Shown: positions 54,927 to 63,800 of the stretch, one piece after another
Layout: the number at the start of each line of letters is the position of its first letter
How positions within the stretch are numbered: position 1 is the stretch's first letter
From: Paracoccaceae bacterium
GTDB lineage: Bacteria > Pseudomonadota > Alphaproteobacteria > Rhodobacterales > Rhodobacteraceae
Direction of reading: 5' to 3'
Assembly (NCBI GenBank): GCA_006226775.1
Contig: SBGD01000011.1
Coordinates: 1 to 64,000, forward strand
DNA length: 64,000 bases
Made by a program: the position numbers and the translations under genes
The notes under the pieces: generated by a model
Databases searched by the model: none
Seen by the model: the letters and a program-made list of their open reading frames with translations, nothing else
Told to the model about the DNA's origin: nothing

Positions 54927-55847
54927 TCAGGGCTCCGAAGCAATCTCCGGCAGGTGGAAGGCGGCGCGGATCTCGCTGTCGTCGGCGATGCGGAAGCGCT
55001 GGACGAAGCGGGTCTTGAAGCTGACCCGCCCGCGGCGGGCGCCGAAGTTCTCGCCGTGGTTGAGCAGGTAGAGCACCCTCGGTTCGCTCAGCGGCGTCAG
55101 CCGACGCCCGGCGAGGCGGGCGAGGTAGGGGAACATGCGGTGCTCGTGCTGGCTCATCTCGCGCAGCAGGTCGGTTTCGGCGGCGCCATTGGCCAGGTCG
55201 AAACGCAGCGCGGCGCAGGAACCGCAGAGTTTCCAGAAGGGTTTGCGCCGCGGCTGCGCCAGTGAAGGGGGCGCGGCCAGCGCCAGGGTGTCGGCGCCCT
55301 GATCGTAGACGTAGCCGCTTTCGGCCAGAAAACCGCCCCTGGCCTTGCGCGCCAGCATCTCGGCGACCAGCGCGGGGTGGGCGATGTCGTCGGCGTCGAA
55401 GGTCATGGCATAGCCCGCGGGCACGCCACAGCGCGGCAGGTGATCGCAAAGTTGTGCCAGCTTGCGCCACTTGTCATTGCCCTCGACCCTTTCGGTGAAG
55501 GGCAGGAAGGTGATGCGGGGATCCTCGGGCAGGGTCTCGGGCCGGTCCTGGCCGCAGATCACCGCCTGCCAGTTCGGATCGCTCTGCCGCAGAAAGGCGG
55601 CGAGGGTGGCGGTGAGGCGCGCGCAGGTGCCCGGCCAGTCGCCCACGTGGTGGCGCCCGACCAGCGGGATCAGGAAGACGACGCCCCGCGGCGCGGCGCG
55701 CGGCGGCCGGGCGCGCAGGGCCAGCGCGGCGCGCTCGGACGGTTGCAGCCCGGCATCGCGCACCAGGAGACGCTCGGGCCCCAGCAGGGCGGCAGAGACG
55801 CGGCGCCGCAGGCGGGCGGGTTTCGGCGTGGCGGGGACCTGGGCCAT
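54927..55847 (-). CDS. putative glycosyltransferase (GT-A fold)
   Basis: A 306-residue cytosolic protein. RGVVFLIPLVGRHHVGDWPG, then FLRQSDPNWQAVICGQDRPE, is a nucleotide-sugar-binding beta-alpha pattern; YAMTFDADDIAHPALVAEML (about residues 145-164) carries a DADD metal motif. This fits a GT2-like enzyme, though the N-terminal segment is unlike the common family. It begins two bases behind the DUF2244 gene on the same strand. Acceptor unknown. Confidence 0.68.
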   Translation of the reverse strand: MAQVPATPKPARLRRRVSAALLGPERLLVRDAGLQPSERAALALRARPPRAAPRGVVFLIPLVGRHHVGDWPGTCARLTATLAAFLRQSDPNWQAVICGQDRPETLPEDPRITFLPFTERVEGNDKWRKLAQLCDHLPRCGVPAGYAMTFDADDIAHPALVAEMLARKARGGFLAESGYVYDQGADTLALAAPPSLAQPRRKPFWKLCGSCAALRFDLANGAAETDLLREMSQHEHRMFPYLARLAGRRLTPLSEPRVLYLLNHGENFGARRGRVSFKTRFVQRFRIADDSEIRAAFHLPEIASEP

Positions 55848-55849
55848 GC

Positions 55850-56341
55850 TCAGCCCGCCTGCCGGGGCAGGTGCCGCAGCAGGTCGTGATAGAGCGCCTT
55901 GCGTTCTTCCTCGGACAGGAAGGCGCCGATTTCCACCTCGCGCCCGCTGCCCGAGAGGGTGACGTAATTGGGCACCGGGCCGCCCCGGGCGTGCAGGGTG
56001 AGCCGGGCCCAGAAGGTATTGCAGGCCCAGGTCTGGGCCTTGCCGTCGGGATTGTGGCGGGTCAGCGTGATCTCCTCGGGGGTCAGGCGCAGCACTTCGA
56101 GCAATTGCGCATCGCGGTGGTTGCGGTCGAGCGCGAACCACAGCCCGCCGAGCGCCAGCGCCATGAAGGGCAGGAGCCCCCAGAGCAGCAGCGTGCCCAG
56201 CAGCGGGTAAAGCGGGATGCTGGCCAGCAGGAAGGTTGCGCCCAGAAACCCCGCATAGCCCCGCGGCGGCAGCGATTCATGCGGCCAGAGGCGCAGCTCT
56301 TCCTCGTTGGGGGCAGGGGTATCCGACCAGCAATAGGGCAT
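55850..56341 (-). CDS. DUF2244-domain membrane protein
   Basis: A 163-residue protein with two hydrophobic segments (AGFLGATFLLASIPLYPLLG and LLLWGLLPFMALALGGLWFA) followed by a soluble beta part that includes DRNHRDAQLLEVLRLTPEEI and TWACNTFWARLTL, the hallmark of DUF2244. The family commonly lies near cytochrome oxidase genes, as here (ctaD is upstream on the same strand). Function is not known. The start at 56341 (MPYCWSD) lacks a strong ribosome site. Confidence 0.85.
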   Translation of the reverse strand: MPYCWSDTPAPNEEELRLWPHESLPPRGYAGFLGATFLLASIPLYPLLGTLLLWGLLPFMALALGGLWFALDRNHRDAQLLEVLRLTPEEITLTRHNPDGKAQTWACNTFWARLTLHARGGPVPNYVTLSGSGREVEIGAFLSEEERKALYHDLLRHLPRQAG

Positions 56342-56422
56342 GGGACAGATATAGGAACCGCACCGGCCCGGGTCGATGGGAAAATGCGGGCGGGCCAGGC
56401 GGCCATCAAGGACGCGCCCATG

Positions 56423-56450
56423 AAAAAGGCCCGCGCGATGCGCGGGCCTT
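56423..56450 (-). terminator. intrinsic terminator behind ctaD
   Basis: An 11-bp stem (AAGGCCCGCGC at 56426-56436 with GCGCGGGCCTT at 56440-56450) and a three-base loop. The A-run at 56423-56427 gives T residues on the - strand. It lies about 25 bases beyond the ctaD stop. Confidence 0.88.
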
Positions 56451-56474
56451 GTCGGCGGTCTTCGAGTGCCGGGA

Positions 56475-58148
56475 TCAGTGGGCGTGGCCCTTGTCCCAGT
56501 CTTCCTGCTTGGGCAGGGTCTCGAAGGTATGCTCGGGCGGGGGCGACGGAAGCGTCCACTCCAGCGTGTCGGCATGTTCGTTCCAGTAGTTGTTGCGGCT
56601 CTCTTTCGCGCCTTTCAGCAGGGCATGGGCGACGATGTAGAAGAACAGCAGGAACGAGGCGAAGGAGATGAAGGCGCCGATCGACGACCACCAGTTCCAG
56701 GTCGCAAACGCCTCCGGATAGTCGATGTAGCGCCGCGGCATGCCCTGACGGCCCAGGAAGTGCTGGGGGAAGAAGGTCAGGTTGGCGCCGAGGAAGAACA
56801 TCCAGAAGTGCAGCTTGGCCAGCGGCTCGGAATACTGCCGGCCGGTCATCTTGCCGAACCAGAAGTACATGCCGGCAAAGATGCAGAACACCGCGCCCAG
56901 GCTCATCACGTAGTGGAAGTGGGCCACGACGTAATAGGTGTCGTGATAGGCCCGGTCGACCGCGGCCTGGGACAGAACGATGCCGGTCACGCCGCCGATG
57001 GTGAAGAGGAACAAAAAGCCCATGGCAAAGAGCATCGGCGCCTTGAACTCGATCGAGCCGCCCCACATCGTGGCGATCCACGAGAAGATCTTCACCCCGG
57101 TGGGCACCGCAATGACCATGGTGGCCAGCATGAAGTAGCTCTGCTGGGTCAGCGACATGCCGACGGTGTACATGTGGTGCGCCCAGACGACAAAGCCCAG
57201 CGCGCCGATGGCGATGATCGCCCAGACCATCGGCAGGTAGCCGAAGATCGGCTTGCGGCTGAAGGTGGCAATGACGTGGCTGACGATGCCGAAGCCCGGC
57301 AGGATCACGATGTAGACTTCCGGATGGCCGAAGAACCACAGGATGTGCTGGTAGAGGATCGGATCGCCGCCGCCTGCGGGGTCGAAGAAGGTCGTCCCGA
57401 AGTTGCGGTCGGTGAGCAGCATGGTGATCGCGCCCGCCAGGACCGGCAGCGACAGCAGGATCAGCCAGGCGGTGACGAAGATCGCCCAGGAAAACAGCGG
57501 CACCTTGAAGAGCGTCATGCCCGGTGCGCGCATGTTGAGGAAGGTGGTGATCATGTTGATCGCGCCGAGGATCGACGAGGCGCCCGAGACGTGGACCGCG
57601 AAGATCGCCAGGTCCATCGACATGCCGCCCTCGTTGGTCGACAGCGGCGGATAGAGCACCCAGCCGACGCCCGAGCCGAGCTGGTCATTGCCGCCCGGCG
57701 CCAGAAGCGAGCAGACCGCCAGCGTGGTGCCCGCGACATAAAGCCAGAACGACAGGTTGTTCATCCGCGGGAAGGCCATGTCCGGCGCGCCGATCTGCAA
57801 CGGCATGAAGTAGTTGCCGAAACCGCCGAACAGCGCCGGAATGACCACGAAGAACATCATCAGGATGCCGTGGCCGGTGATCAGCACGTTCCACAGGTGG
57901 CCGTTGGGGGTACATTCTCCCGGCGCCGCTGCGAACATGCGCGCGCCTTCGAGGCACATGTACTGCACGCCGGGATCCATGAGCTCCAGACGCATGTAGA
58001 CGGTGAAGGCCACCGAGATGAACCCAGCAAACGCAGAGACGACGAGATAGAGTATCCCGATGTCCTTGTGGTTGGTGGACATGAACCAACGGGTGAAGAA
58101 CCCCCGCTGGTCTTCATGCTCGTGGCCGTGAATGGCGGCGTCAGCCAT
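56475..58148 (-). CDS. ctaD: cytochrome c oxidase subunit I (aa3-type)
   Basis: A 557-residue catalytic subunit of the aa3-type cytochrome c oxidase, with twelve membrane helices and haem a, haem a3 and CuB sites. [20 protein letters not shown] holds a haem a ligand; [19 protein letters not shown] carries the CuB His and its cross-linked Tyr; [10 protein letters not shown] holds two more CuB His; and [17 protein letters not shown] has the remaining haem ligands. GCAGGAGG stands before the ATG at 58148. It is transcribed alone, as is usual for ctaD in this group, with an FNR box upstream. Confidence 0.97.
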   Translation of the reverse strand: MADAAIHGHEHEDQRGFFTRWFMSTNHKDIGILYLVVSAFAGFISVAFTVYMRLELMDPGVQYMCLEGARMFAAAPGECTPNGHLWNVLITGHGILMMFFVVIPALFGGFGNYFMPLQIGAPDMAFPRMNNLSFWLYVAGTTLAVCSLLAPGGNDQLGSGVGWVLYPPLSTNEGGMSMDLAIFAVHVSGASSILGAINMITTFLNMRAPGMTLFKVPLFSWAIFVTAWLILLSLPVLAGAITMLLTDRNFGTTFFDPAGGGDPILYQHILWFFGHPEVYIVILPGFGIVSHVIATFSRKPIFGYLPMVWAIIAIGALGFVVWAHHMYTVGMSLTQQSYFMLATMVIAVPTGVKIFSWIATMWGGSIEFKAPMLFAMGFLFLFTIGGVTGIVLSQAAVDRAYHDTYYVVAHFHYVMSLGAVFCIFAGMYFWFGKMTGRQYSEPLAKLHFWMFFLGANLTFFPQHFLGRQGMPRRYIDYPEAFATWNWWSSIGAFISFASFLLFFYIVAHALLKGAKESRNNYWNEHADTLEWTLPSPPPEHTFETLPKQEDWDKGHAH

Positions 58149-58250
58149 GTCGTGCCTCCTGCTAGACAAATAGGGCCGGCGCAAAAGCGCGCGCGGCCGG
58201 AATCTCATTCAGGTTCTAGAATGCAGGGGCAGGGACGGCAACGGCTCAGT

Positions 58251-58264
58251 TTGATCTGGATCAA
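58251..58264. promoter_or_regulatory. perfect FNR-type box upstream of ctaD
   Basis: TTGATCTGGATCAA matches the full FNR/Anr/FnrL consensus TTGAT-N4-ATCAA. It lies 103-116 bases upstream of the ctaD start and behind the stop of the next gene on the same strand, so ctaD is the only obvious target. An oxygen-sensing FnrL-type regulator probably acts here, as activator or repressor depending on the transcription start. Confidence 0.75.
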
Positions 58265-58341
58265 GAAAAAATGTCGCGGCGGGGTTGATTTCGCAAGAAA
58301 GCTGCCGGGCGCGCGGGCGGCCAAAGTGCTTTGAGGGGCGA

Positions 58342-59127
58342 TCACTTGTTGATCGCCTCCTCGATCAGCACATGCCACAGGCCGGGGTCATCGAGATCCC
58401 GGAACCCGCCGGCGGCCGCAAGACGGCGCAACAGGGCGGCATCCAGCGACATGCGCAGCGTGTAGTCGAAGCCCGCCCCGCGACCGGACACGGCGTAGCG
58501 CGTCTCGAGGATCTCGGGCGCAAGCATGTCAAGGCGCTCGGGCCGGCGCAGGGTCAGCGCGGTGACGTTCGCATAGAGGTCGACCATGGCGCGAACCGCC
58601 CGCAGGGTTTGCACGGGCGCTTCGGGAATGCGCAGCGCGGTGAGCGCCAGCCAGGTCCGGCCGGTGGCCTGGTCCCAGCGGGTCTCAAAGCGCAGATCGG
58701 CCCGGTAGGTGCGGGACGACACCTGCCGCCGGACCTTCTCGAACAGCAGGTCCCGGTTGGCCCATTGCTCCACATGGACCTGGGTGCTGGCATGAAGGCC
58801 GCCCGCATCGCCCCGGGTGCCGAGGGTCGGGCCGGTCCAGAAAAGCTGCAGGTCGCCCGAGCCGAAGTTGCCGCGGGTGCTGCCATAGCGGTCGAGGTTG
58901 CGGAAATAGGCCGGCAGCGACAGGGTGACGGTAAAGGCGACACGGCCCCGGCTCTCGGTCACGCCGTCGATCTCGACCGTGCCGCCCTGGGTGTTGCCCT
59001 TGACCAGACTGTCGAGCGTGACGCGGGCGGTCTGGGCCGGCGCCAGCGCTGGTGCCAGCCCGAAAGCGGTGCAGGCCAGCGCGCCGGTCAGCAGGTGCCG
59101 CCGGCTGGGGGGCGGGGCCTCAGCCAT
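58342..59127 (-). CDS. exported protein of unknown function with Tat-like signal
   Basis: A 261-residue protein. The N-terminus SRRHLLTGALACTAFGLAPALA looks like a twin-arginine signal peptide followed by AQTARV. The mature part is beta-rich with TRWDQATGRTWLALTALRIP and no known family. I chose the ATG at 59127, preceded by GATGAGGCGG, over one nine bases upstream. It overlaps the stop of the membrane protein gene before it, so the two are co-translated. A hairpin (58337-58357) covers its stop. Confidence 0.68.
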   Translation of the reverse strand: MAEAPPPSRRHLLTGALACTAFGLAPALAPAQTARVTLDSLVKGNTQGGTVEIDGVTESRGRVAFTVTLSLPAYFRNLDRYGSTRGNFGSGDLQLFWTGPTLGTRGDAGGLHASTQVHVEQWANRDLLFEKVRRQVSSRTYRADLRFETRWDQATGRTWLALTALRIPEAPVQTLRAVRAMVDLYANVTALTLRRPERLDMLAPEILETRYAVSGRGAGFDYTLRMSLDAALLRRLAAAGGFRDLDDPGLWHVLIEEAINK

Positions 59128-60166
59128 CCGCCTCATCCGCCAGGTTGACCACCACCGTCATGTGCCAGGCGGTCTCGACATCGCTTTCGCGCAGCCGCGC
59201 GGTCAGGTTCATCACCGTGGTGCCCAGGGTATCGTTCAACTCGCCGGTCGACAGGCCCGAGATCTTGAAGACATAGGGCGCGCCGGTCTTCAGCCGCGCG
59301 TCGGCCGGCAGGCTGGCCAGCCCCGCGAAATCCACCGGCTCGGGGCGGACCTCCTGGTTGTTGATCACCAGCACCGGCATGTCGTCGAGGGTGAACTCGC
59401 GGTCGACGTAGATCCGGTTGCGGCGCTCGTCCAGTTCCTCGGGGCTCAGCCGGTCGCGCAGCCCGCGTTCGCTGTTGCGCGAGATATGCGTGGTGTCGAA
59501 GCGCAGCGCGAGGGCGCCGATGATGATGTCGACCGTCTTGTGCGGCGGGGCCGAGAAGAAGCGTTCCTCCTGCTTGATCGGGTCCATCTGCACCGCGTCG
59601 GGGCCCTCGAACAGCACCGGCTGATAGCTGGCCAGCCCCAGCCGCAGCGACGAGATATGCACGGTGCGGAAATTGCTCTCGATCTCGGCCAGCACCCGGT
59701 CGCGCACCAGCCGGTCGAGGGCCTCGCGGGTCGGAAAGGTCTCCTGCAGGGCGCCGGTCAGCGCACCGCCCGGTCGCGCCAGCGCCACCACGCGGGTGTC
59801 GAGCGCCGCGCGCACCGGGGTTTCGCTGCGGATCGACGCAGCCATGGCATCGGGCGTGCCCAGCAGCTTGTGCAGGAAGGCGGTGATCTCGGGATGGCCG
59901 GAGATCGCCACCAGCTTGCCCGAGAGCAGAATGGCCGGCAGGAACAGCACGCCGCCCCAGAAGGGCGCCTGCCGATACCAGGGCCGGCTGGCGCCCTGTT
60001 CGACGGCCTCGACATGGCCCTTCATCGCCTCGAGCGCGTGTTCGGCGCGGGCGACCTTGTCTTCCAGGTCCTCGATGGCGCGGTCATGGCGGGCCGCATC
60101 CTCGCTGCGCAGGATGCGGAGCGCCTGAACTTCTGCTGTCAAATCGTCCGGCATGGGACAGGTCAT
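59120..60166 (-). CDS. coiled-coil membrane protein of unknown function
   Basis: A 348-residue protein with an N-terminal charged coiled coil (about residues 5-60, RAIEDLEDKVARAEHALEAM), one hydrophobic segment (FWGGVLFLPAILLSGKLVAI, about 69-88) and a large non-cytosolic part of about 250 residues with FRTVHISSLRLGLASYQPVL and MPVLVINNQEVRPEPVDFAG. A second ATG twelve bases on (MPDDL) is possible as start. It is coupled to the exported protein behind it, so both may work at the same site in the envelope. Confidence 0.68.
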   Translation of the reverse strand: MTCPMPDDLTAEVQALRILRSEDAARHDRAIEDLEDKVARAEHALEAMKGHVEAVEQGASRPWYRQAPFWGGVLFLPAILLSGKLVAISGHPEITAFLHKLLGTPDAMAASIRSETPVRAALDTRVVALARPGGALTGALQETFPTREALDRLVRDRVLAEIESNFRTVHISSLRLGLASYQPVLFEGPDAVQMDPIKQEERFFSAPPHKTVDIIIGALALRFDTTHISRNSERGLRDRLSPEELDERRNRIYVDREFTLDDMPVLVINNQEVRPEPVDFAGLASLPADARLKTGAPYVFKISGLSTGELNDTLGTTVMNLTARLRESDVETAWHMTVVVNLADEADG

Positions 60167-60250
60167 TTCAAAATGTGCACGGCCAATTTACCACCCAGAG
60201 GCGTGTTCACCAAGCAAAACCTCAATTCTGCATTGTGCGGGTGTTGCGGT

Positions 60251-60922
60251 CTACCCGCCGGGGGCCGGGGCTTCGGGGCCGAACACCGCGTCAAAGCACC
60301 GCTTCAGCGCCACGTCGAGATCCTCCATGCTTACCGGCAGGCCGAGGTCGACAAGGCTGGTGACGCCGTGCTCGGTAATGCCGCAGGGCACGATGCCGGA
60401 GAAATGCTCGAGATCCGGCTCGACGTTGATCGACACGCCGTGAAAGCTCACCCATTTGCGCAGGCGGATGCCGATGGCGGCGATCTTGTCCTCCTGCGGC
60501 TGGCCGGTCGGGCCCGGCGGCTTGTCGCCCCGCACCACCCAGACGCCGACGCGGCCCTGGCGGATCTCGCCCTTGACGTTGAATTCGTCCAGCGTGGCGA
60601 TCACCCATTCCTCGAGCATCTCGACAAAGCGGCGCACGTCGCGGCCACGGCGGCCCACATCGAGCATGACATAGGCCACTCGCTGGCCCGGCCCGTGATA
60701 GGTATATTGCCCGCCGCGCTTGCTGGGGTGGACGGGAAAGCGGTCGGGATCGGTCAGATCCTCGGGTTTGGCCGAGGTGCCGGCGGTATAAAGCGGCGGA
60801 TGTTCCACCAGCCAGACGGCTTCCTCGGCGCGGCCCTCGGCAATCGCCGCCGCGCGCTCTTCCATGAAGCGGGTCGCGGCGTCGTAATCCGTGAGCCCGT
60901 CCGAGACGATCCATTCCACCAT
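60251..60922 (-). CDS. lipB: octanoyl-[acyl-carrier-protein]:protein N-octanoyltransferase
   Basis: A 223-residue enzyme that moves octanoyl groups from acyl carrier protein to lipoyl domains, the first step of lipoate synthesis. The catalytic Lys146 is in [10 protein letters not shown] and Cys180 in [27 protein letters not shown] (about 69-80) is the substrate loop. I chose the ATG at 60922 (MVEWIVSDG). Length is normal. It stands alone between the envelope pair and the tRNA. Confidence 0.96.
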   Translation of the reverse strand: MVEWIVSDGLTDYDAATRFMEERAAAIAEGRAEEAVWLVEHPPLYTAGTSAKPEDLTDPDRFPVHPSKRGGQYTYHGPGQRVAYVMLDVGRRGRDVRRFVEMLEEWVIATLDEFNVKGEIRQGRVGVWVVRGDKPPGPTGQPQEDKIAAIGIRLRKWVSFHGVSINVEPDLEHFSGIVPCGITEHGVTSLVDLGLPVSMEDLDVALKRCFDAVFGPEAPAPGG

Positions 60923-61123
60923 GGCTGCGGACTTACACCGCCCGGGCGTTCTGGAAAACAGGAATCCGGGCCCGACTGCGGGATTTGACGCCATCTGCCG
61001 CGGGCGTCGTGGAGGGGTTTGCGGGGCACGAGACTGGGGGCGAAAATATTCCGCCGCGCCCGGGTTTTTGCTCTTGGCAAGCCACGGCCAAACCGCTAAA
61101 CCCCGCGCACCAATTCGAGGTGT

Positions 61124-61210
61124 GCGGTCGTGGCGGAATTGGTAGACGCGCAGCGTTGAGGTCGCTGTGGGGTAACACCCGTGGAAGTTCGAGTCTTCTC
61201 GACCGCACCA
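61124..61210 (+). tRNA. tRNA-Leu (anticodon GAG)
   Basis: An 87-base cloverleaf: acceptor stem GCGGTCG (61124-61130) with CGACCGC (61200-61206), discriminator A, and an encoded CCA at 61208-61210. The anticodon stem CAGCG/CGCTG encloses loop TTGAGGT with anticodon GAG at 61158-61160, reading CUC and CUU. The long variable arm expected of tRNA-Leu is present, and the T arm GAAG-TTCGAGT-CTTC is standard. It is the only + strand gene in this part. Confidence 0.96.
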
Positions 61211-61248
61211 ATTCTTCTCTCCTGAAACGCGATATGTTCAGCAGACCA

Positions 61249-61262
61249 AGGGCTTCGGCCCT
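61249..61262 (+). terminator. short UUCG-tetraloop hairpin behind the tRNA
   Basis: AGGGC-TTCG-GCCCT forms a 5-bp stem with an extra-stable UUCG-type tetraloop. It lies forty bases behind the tRNA and may mark the end of its transcript. No T-run follows. Confidence 0.4.
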
Positions 61263-61324
61263 GCGTCCTGTTGCCCTTGCGGCAGGGGAGGGCCGGGAAA
61301 CCGCGGCCGCCCCCCTGATGCGCC

Positions 61325-62755
61325 TCAGCCGATCTGCGACGCGTGCCAGACGTTCTTGACCGTCATGTAGTTCTCCAGCCCCTCGGTGCCGCCCTCGCGG
61401 CCATAACCGCTCGACTTGACACCGCCGAAGGGGGTCTCGGGCATCGAGGCTTCCAGCGTGTTGATCGATAGATTGCCGACCTCGACCTCGTCCGAGAGCC
61501 GCGCGATGTAGTCGGCGCGGTTGGTGAAGGCATAGCCCGCCAGCCCGTAGGGCACCGCATTGGCGCGGGCAATCGCCTCGTCCAGCGAGGCGACGGGGTT
61601 GATCACCGCGACCGGGCCGAAGGGTTCCTCCTGCATGATCCGGGCACTTTCCGGCACGTTGAGCAGCACCGTGGGCTGGAAGAAATACCCCTTGTTGCCA
61701 TGGCGCGCGCCGCCGGTGGCCAGTGTGGCGCCCCGGGCCACCGCATCCTCGACCATCTCGGTCAGGGCCGGCACCCGTCGGGCATTGGCGGTCGGGCCCA
61801 TCTCGACGCCCGCGTCCATGCCGTTGCCGACCACGGTCGCGCGGGCGCGGTCGACGAACCCGGCGGCATAGGCCTCGAAGATGCTCTCATGGGCGAAAAA
61901 CCGCGTCGGCGCGGTGCAGACCTGCCCGGCATTGCGCATCTTGCGCACCGCGCCGGTGGCGGCGGCGGCCTCGACATCGGTATCCTCGCAGACGATGACC
62001 GGCGCATGGCCGCCCAGCTCCATCAGCACCCGGGTGTCGTGCTGTGCGGCCAGGCCCGTCAGGTGCCGCCCCACCACGGTCGAGCCGGTGAAGGCCACCA
62101 GCCGCACCGGATCCTGCGGGATCAGGTGGCCCGAGATCTCGGCCGGGTCGCCGAAGACGAGGTTCAGCACCCCGGCGGGCAGCCCCGCATCCTCGAAGGC
62201 GCGGGCGATGTGGATCGCACCGGCGGGGGTTTCCTCGGCGGCCTTGAGGATGATGGAACAGCCCGAGGCCAGCGCGCCGCCGATCTTGCGGGCCGGCTGG
62301 CTCATCGGGAAGTTCCAGGGCGAGAAGGCGGCAACCACGCCGACGGGATGGTGATGCACGGTGAAACGGTGCCCCGGCGCGGCGGGAATGATGCGGCCAT
62401 AGGTGCGCATCGCCTCGCCCGCGTCCCACTCGAAGAACTCGGCGCCGCGGATCACCTCGAGCCGGGCCTGGGCCAGCGGCTTGCCGTGTTCCAGGGTGAT
62501 GGCCCGGGCAATCTCGTCCTGGCGGTCGCGCAGCAGGGCGGCGGCGCGCAGGATGGTGTCGGCGCGGTCGCGCGGCGCGGTGCGGCTCCAAATTCGGAAC
62601 CCCTCGACCGCGGCCTCGAGCGCATCGTCCAGGTCGCTGAGCGCGGCGCAGGGCAGGCGGCCGATCTCCTCTTCCGTCGCCGGGTTGACCACGGCCATGT
62701 CGCGGCGCGCGCCGCGCCATTTGCCACCGATGAAGAGTTGCAGCTTGGGATACAT
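61325..62755 (-). CDS. NAD-dependent aldehyde dehydrogenase, succinate-semialdehyde-like
   Basis: A 476-residue dehydrogenase of the ALDH superfamily, nearest in look to succinate-semialdehyde or related short semialdehyde dehydrogenases. Catalytic residues: Asn148 in SPWNFP, Lys171, Glu246 in MELGGHAP and Cys280 in NAGQVCTAP. I chose the ATG at 62755 (MYPKLQL); the upstream frame adds twelve residues. The LysR-type regulator directly upstream on the same strand may control it. The precise aldehyde is not clear. Confidence 0.9.
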   Translation of the reverse strand: MYPKLQLFIGGKWRGARRDMAVVNPATEEEIGRLPCAALSDLDDALEAAVEGFRIWSRTAPRDRADTILRAAALLRDRQDEIARAITLEHGKPLAQARLEVIRGAEFFEWDAGEAMRTYGRIIPAAPGHRFTVHHHPVGVVAAFSPWNFPMSQPARKIGGALASGCSIILKAAEETPAGAIHIARAFEDAGLPAGVLNLVFGDPAEISGHLIPQDPVRLVAFTGSTVVGRHLTGLAAQHDTRVLMELGGHAPVIVCEDTDVEAAAATGAVRKMRNAGQVCTAPTRFFAHESIFEAYAAGFVDRARATVVGNGMDAGVEMGPTANARRVPALTEMVEDAVARGATLATGGARHGNKGYFFQPTVLLNVPESARIMQEEPFGPVAVINPVASLDEAIARANAVPYGLAGYAFTNRADYIARLSDEVEVGNLSINTLEASMPETPFGGVKSSGYGREGGTEGLENYMTVKNVWHASQIG

Positions 62756-62804
62756 GTCAGGCGCCTTTCGTCGTTCTCCGTCCCAGATCACGCATCCGCT
62801 GCCA

Positions 62805-63800
62805 TCACTTCAAGTGAATTGGCTGAATACGGGTATCGCTTTGGGGAATACCCATCCGCCGCGACTCCGAGGCCTGGTGCAGCGCCGCCTTGAAGGCCCG
62901 GCCCGCCGGCGACAGGTCGTCATCGGCGCGCAGCGAGATGCCGATCGGCCCCTGGCCCATCGGCACGTCCCAGTCGAGCCGGGCGAGCAGCCCGTTGGCG
63001 AGGTCCTGCGACACCACCTCGGCGGGCATCAGGCAGATCAGGTCGCGCGCCTGGAGCAGCCCGCGGTTGGTCAGGTAGGACACGCTCTCGATGGTCACCG
63101 GCGGGACGTATTGCTGCTGGCCGACGAAGAAATGATCGACCTGGCGGCGCAGGGTGGTCTCCAGCGGCGGCAGGATCCAGCCGAAGGGCTTGGTCTGGGC
63201 AAAGGAGATGCCGGTGCGGCCCGCCAGCGGATGGCCACAGCCGACAATGGCGAGGATGCGGTCCTCGAACAGCTTTTCCTGGCGGATCTTGGTGCGGTGC
63301 CGGTGCGAGGGCAGGCGGCCCACCACCATGTCGATCTCGCCCGCCAGAAGCCCCGGCATCAGCACCTCGTTGGTGCCCTCGATCACCTTGACGGCGACAT
63401 TGGGACGCTCGGCCAGCAGGATCTCGATCGCGGCGGGCAGCAGGCTGGTGGCGGCGGCCAGCAGGATGCCCACCACCACCCGGCCGGAATTGCCCTCGCG
63501 CAGGTCGTCAAGCTCCTGCGCGGCATTCGAGATCTGGGCGAAGATCAGCTTGCCGTGGCGGATCAGCGTCTCGCCGAAGACCGTGGGCACGACGCCGCGA
63601 TTGGTGCGGGTGAAGAGCTTGACCTCGAAATCAAGCTCGAGGTCCTGGATCATCTTGGTGGCGGCGGGCTGCGAGATGCCCATCTCGCGCGCCGCGTTCT
63701 GGATATTGCCATGCAGGCCCACCGCCACCAGCAGCCGCAACTGCCGCAGCTTCAGCCGGTTCAGCGCCCGGTCGACGATGCGCGCGTGCCGGTCGATCAC
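62805..63800 (-). CDS. LysR-family transcriptional regulator
   Basis: A 331-residue regulator. The winged helix-turn-helix is LKLRQLRLLVAVGLHGNIQN (about 16-35) followed by AAREMGISQPAATKMIQDLE; it resembles the GbpR/PcaQ group, whose first helices read alike. The substrate-binding domain covers residues 100-310. The start is GTG at 63800. It lies 49 bases upstream of the aldehyde dehydrogenase gene and reads the same way, an unusual arrangement for LysR proteins, which mostly are divergent from their targets. The 200 bases before it to the window end show no gene. Confidence 0.9.
   Translation of the reverse strand: MIDRHARIVDRALNRLKLRQLRLLVAVGLHGNIQNAAREMGISQPAATKMIQDLELDFEVKLFTRTNRGVVPTVFGETLIRHGKLIFAQISNAAQELDDLREGNSGRVVVGILLAAATSLLPAAIEILLAERPNVAVKVIEGTNEVLMPGLLAGEIDMVVGRLPSHRHRTKIRQEKLFEDRILAIVGCGHPLAGRTGISFAQTKPFGWILPPLETTLRRQVDHFFVGQQQYVPPVTIESVSYLTNRGLLQARDLICLMPAEVVSQDLANGLLARLDWDVPMGQGPIGISLRADDDLSPAGRAFKAALHQASESRRMGIPQSDTRIQPIHLK

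Noticed and set aside
58337-58357. Hairpin GGCGATCA / TGATCGCC over the stop codon of the exported protein gene as terminator.
   Set aside because: It has no T-run and partly reflects coding sequence; too weak to list separately.
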